DNA of 6,135 nt, taken from the NCBI GenBank assembly GCA_945835085.1, contig CAMAIG010000104.1, positions 1-6,135 on the forward strand, read 5' to 3'. Positions 4,351 through 6,135 of the stretch are shown here, piece by piece. The first letter of the stretch is position 1; each line of letters begins with the position of its first letter. The notes below the pieces were generated by a model. The model did not search any database and was not told the DNA's origin. It was given only the letters and a program-made list of their open reading frames with translations. The position numbers and the translations under genes were made by a program. The DNA is from an uncultured Ruminococcus sp. (GTDB taxonomy: Bacteria > Bacillota > Clostridia > Oscillospirales > Ruminococcaceae).

Positions 4351-5925
4351 ATGGAAGAGAAAAAAATAACGGGCGACAGTCCGATTGAGGAATTAGACCT
4401 GAGTATACGCAGTTACAACGCACTCAAGCGCATGGATATAAAAACGGTAAACGATATATTTGAAAAGGGCGTGGAGCTGAAAAGAGTAACGCCAAAGCTT
4501 TATGATAAGGTGTGCGAGAAGCTTAAGGATATTTTCCCCTGGTTTACCGGGTTCAGCGGCGAAAGCACGATTGAGGACACCGAACCGTCAAATTTCGGAG
4601 AAGTGTCCTACCAATACATCCCGATCGCCGATATCAGACCGCACCCGAAGAATCCACGAAAATCGGTAGGAGATGTTTCCGAGCTTGCGGAGAGTATCAA
4701 GAGCAACGGCATCATGCAGAATCTTACGGTCATTCCCGATCCTGATAATGACGGGAAATATATGGCGCTTATCGGACACAGGCGGCTTGCCGCCGCCAAG
4801 CTGGCAGGGCTGGAAACGGTGCCGTGCCTGTTCGCAGCCAATCTGACCGAGCAGGAACAGATCGCAATAATGCTTACGGAGAATATCCACCGTGCGGCGC
4901 TGACGGCAATGGAAGAAGCAGAAGGAATTCAGATGATGCTTGATCTGGGCGACACAGTATCGGATATTTCCGAAAAAACGGGAATGTCAGAAACGACGAT
5001 ACGCCGCCGCCGCAGTCTGCTTGACTTCGACCACGATCTTGTTGCAGCGGCGCAGGAAAACGGTGCGACCCTTGACGACTTTGAAAAAATCAGAGAGATC
5101 AAAGACGAAAAGCAGCGTGAAGAGTGCCTGAAGGCGGCGGGCACATCGGATTTTGCGTACAAACTCAGGGCAGCAAAAGCAACCGATGAAAGCAACGAGA
5201 AAAGAGAGCGCATGTTGAAATGGCTTGACAGCTGGGCTGAATGTGCAGAAGAAAAGCCGTCATCCGATGATTACAAATGTATAAAAACGATCAGTATCTG
5301 GAGCTGGAAAGAAAGCGACGAGCCTTGCGGTGAAAACTGTCTTTATACCAAAGAGGTATACGGGGGCAATTACAGCATATGGCGCCCGAAAACCGATGAA
5401 GAAAAGCGGGAGCAAAAAGAGAACAACGAGAAGCTTGAACAGGCAAGACGCAAAGCCGATTACATCAAAAATAAAAAGCAAGAACTGTTTGAGATGCTTA
5501 AGATCATTGATAAGAATCACATTGATTTCATCAAATCATTTTCACACATGCCGAAAGGGCATACATTTGCAGAAAGTGTGATGAAATTTATCATGGTTGA
5601 TGTTCAGGCGGAATTATGCGCGTATGACATAAACGAAACATTTGACGGAGATAAGCAGCTGTCGGACAGTGAATTTCTTGAGGATATCGCCGAAAAATCA
5701 CCCGAAAAAGCGGTGCTGATGTGGCTGTATAATACGTACAGCGGTAGTGTGACGAATATACATTATTTCATGGATTATAACGGTAATTTTGTCGAAGATG
5801 AAACATGGCGGCTGAAATTTATTGATTCTATGCGCTGTTTCGGATATGAGCCGTCAACGGTTGAAATTGAGATATACAGCGGCACCCATGAGATATATCA
5901 CGACGAGTATAACGATGAAGCCTGA
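4351..5925 (+). CDS. ParB-like (ParB/Srx-fold) DNA-binding protein with an N-terminal RNA polymerase alpha-CTD-like domain
   Basis: The protein has 524 residues; AGGAGGT at 4339-4345 fixes ATG 4351. Residues 10-62 resemble the alpha-CTD of RNA polymerase (IEELDLSIRSYNALKR). They keep the Arg20 and Asn23 equivalents of E. coli R265 and N268, but lack the later G-(K/R)-K-S segment. Residues 87-163 are the ParB N-terminal (ParB/Srx) fold, with NPRK at 101-104 and GHRRLAAAKLAGL at 142-154, where canonical ParB has GERR. TENIHRAAL at 176-184 is the ENxxR nucleotide-pocket motif. Residues 201-224 (TVSDISEKTGMSETTIRRRRSLL) are the central helix-turn-helix. Residues 227-524 are not recognised. They hold Cys298, 310, 326 and 330, possibly a metal site, a charged coiled coil at 348-386, and an acidic C-terminus. 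Canonical ParB binds CTP and parS to load as a clamp. No ParA gene or parS-like palindrome is visible here, so a phage regulatory or replication role is likelier than partition. Confidence 0.92.
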   Translation: MEEKKITGDSPIEELDLSIRSYNALKRMDIKTVNDIFEKGVELKRVTPKLYDKVCEKLKDIFPWFTGFSGESTIEDTEPSNFGEVSYQYIPIADIRPHPKNPRKSVGDVSELAESIKSNGIMQNLTVIPDPDNDGKYMALIGHRRLAAAKLAGLETVPCLFAANLTEQEQIAIMLTENIHRAALTAMEEAEGIQMMLDLGDTVSDISEKTGMSETTIRRRRSLLDFDHDLVAAAQENGATLDDFEKIREIKDEKQREECLKAAGTSDFAYKLRAAKATDESNEKRERMLKWLDSWAECAEEKPSSDDYKCIKTISIWSWKESDEPCGENCLYTKEVYGGNYSIWRPKTDEEKREQKENNEKLEQARRKADYIKNKKQELFEMLKIIDKNHIDFIKSFSHMPKGHTFAESVMKFIMVDVQAELCAYDINETFDGDKQLSDSEFLEDIAEKSPEKAVLMWLYNTYSGSVTNIHYFMDYNGNFVEDETWRLKFIDSMRCFGYEPSTVEIEIYSGTHEIYHDEYNDEA

Positions 5926-6135
5926 GCAAGTAAAAAATTATCTTGGTAAAAAAGTTATTGTGAAAGGTATTCCGTCGGCGGAGGGCGTTGTCTATCTGCT
6001 GACGGCGTACATCTTAAAATACAATCCGAGATCGCCAAAGCCGGACAAACTGTTCCGGCAGGCGGAAGTGACGGAGATAAACGGGAGCGGATCGGTATCG
6101 ATCGTTCCGCTGGAAGGTGTTGAAGGCTATGAAGA
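5915..6135 (+). CDS. Unrecognised small protein, 3' end outside window
   Basis: ATG 5915 lies 11 bases inside the ParB-like gene, and the frame stays open to the right edge, giving at least 73 residues. The ribosome binding site is weak (the CGACGAG purines at 5900-5906), so coupling to the preceding gene is likely. The visible part begins MKPEQVKNYLGKKVIVKG, continues with a strand-rich segment (AEGVVYLLTAYILKYNPR), then KLFRQAEVTEINGSGSVSIVPLEGVEGY. This is a small beta-barrel-like pattern seen in uncharacterised phage proteins that follow ParB-like genes. No catalytic motif is visible. Function unknown. Confidence 0.7.
   Translation, partial: MKPEQVKNYLGKKVIVKGIPSAEGVVYLLTAYILKYNPRSPKPDKLFRQAEVTEINGSGSVSIVPLEGVEGYE

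Noticed and set aside
4351..5925. Chromosome- or plasmid-partition locus (parABS)
   Set aside because: There is a ParB-like gene but no ParA ATPase in the window, and I found no palindrome like the canonical parS (TGTTTCACGTGAAACA). The extra domains also differ from partition ParB.
1..6135. CRISPR array, tRNA, rRNA or insertion sequence
   Set aside because: No regularly spaced repeats, no cloverleaf-like sequence, no rRNA-like conserved stretch and no transposase or terminal inverted repeats were seen. The only clear tandem repeat is the 12-bp coding duplication at 3019-3042.

Overview
The window reads as the early, leftward or rightward regulatory and DNA-metabolism part of a bacteriophage or prophage from a low-to-mid GC Firmicute. 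It is most like the gut Clostridia (Oscillospiraceae, Ruminococcus-like). This rests on strong AGGAGG/AAAGGAGGTGA-type ribosome binding sites, mid-40s GC judged by eye, dense co-directional small genes with overlapping ends, standard stop codons, and the family mix (Cro/CI-type repressor tail, several helix-turn-helix proteins, VRR-NUC nuclease, ParB-like protein). An integrative element or phage-derived plasmid cannot be excluded. No integrase, primase or structural gene is present to settle it.

Layout. Everything is on the + strand. Positions 1-170 hold the C-terminal end of an XRE-family repressor. Positions 202-1187 carry three small genes: a coiled-coil protein, a small putative winged-helix protein and an unrecognised helical protein. 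The only real intergenic gap is 1188-1299. It holds a perfect-looking compound hairpin followed by a plausible sigma-A-type promoter, so a second transcription unit probably begins there. Positions 1300-2691 carry five small genes: three unrecognised proteins, a cysteine-rich putative zinc-binding miniprotein and a two-helix membrane protein. From 2651 to 4337 lie a tandem helix-turn-helix protein with a long Glu/Pro linker, an unrecognised protein, a second small helix-turn-helix protein, and a VRR-NUC nuclease. Positions 4351-5925 encode a 524-residue ParB-like protein. Its N-terminus closely resembles the C-terminal domain of the bacterial RNA polymerase alpha subunit. A last gene runs off the right edge.

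How the parts may work together. Several genes overlap by 4, 11 or 41 bases with the next ribosome binding site inside the preceding gene, so the cluster 1300-6135 is probably one translationally coupled operon. The recognisable products are all DNA-acting: regulators, a Holliday-junction-type or structure-specific nuclease domain, and a ParB/CTPase-type DNA clamp. This fits a phage early module for replication, recombination and transcriptional control. The most unusual item is the alpha-CTD-like plus ParB architecture. The functions of most small genes cannot be told from sequence alone.
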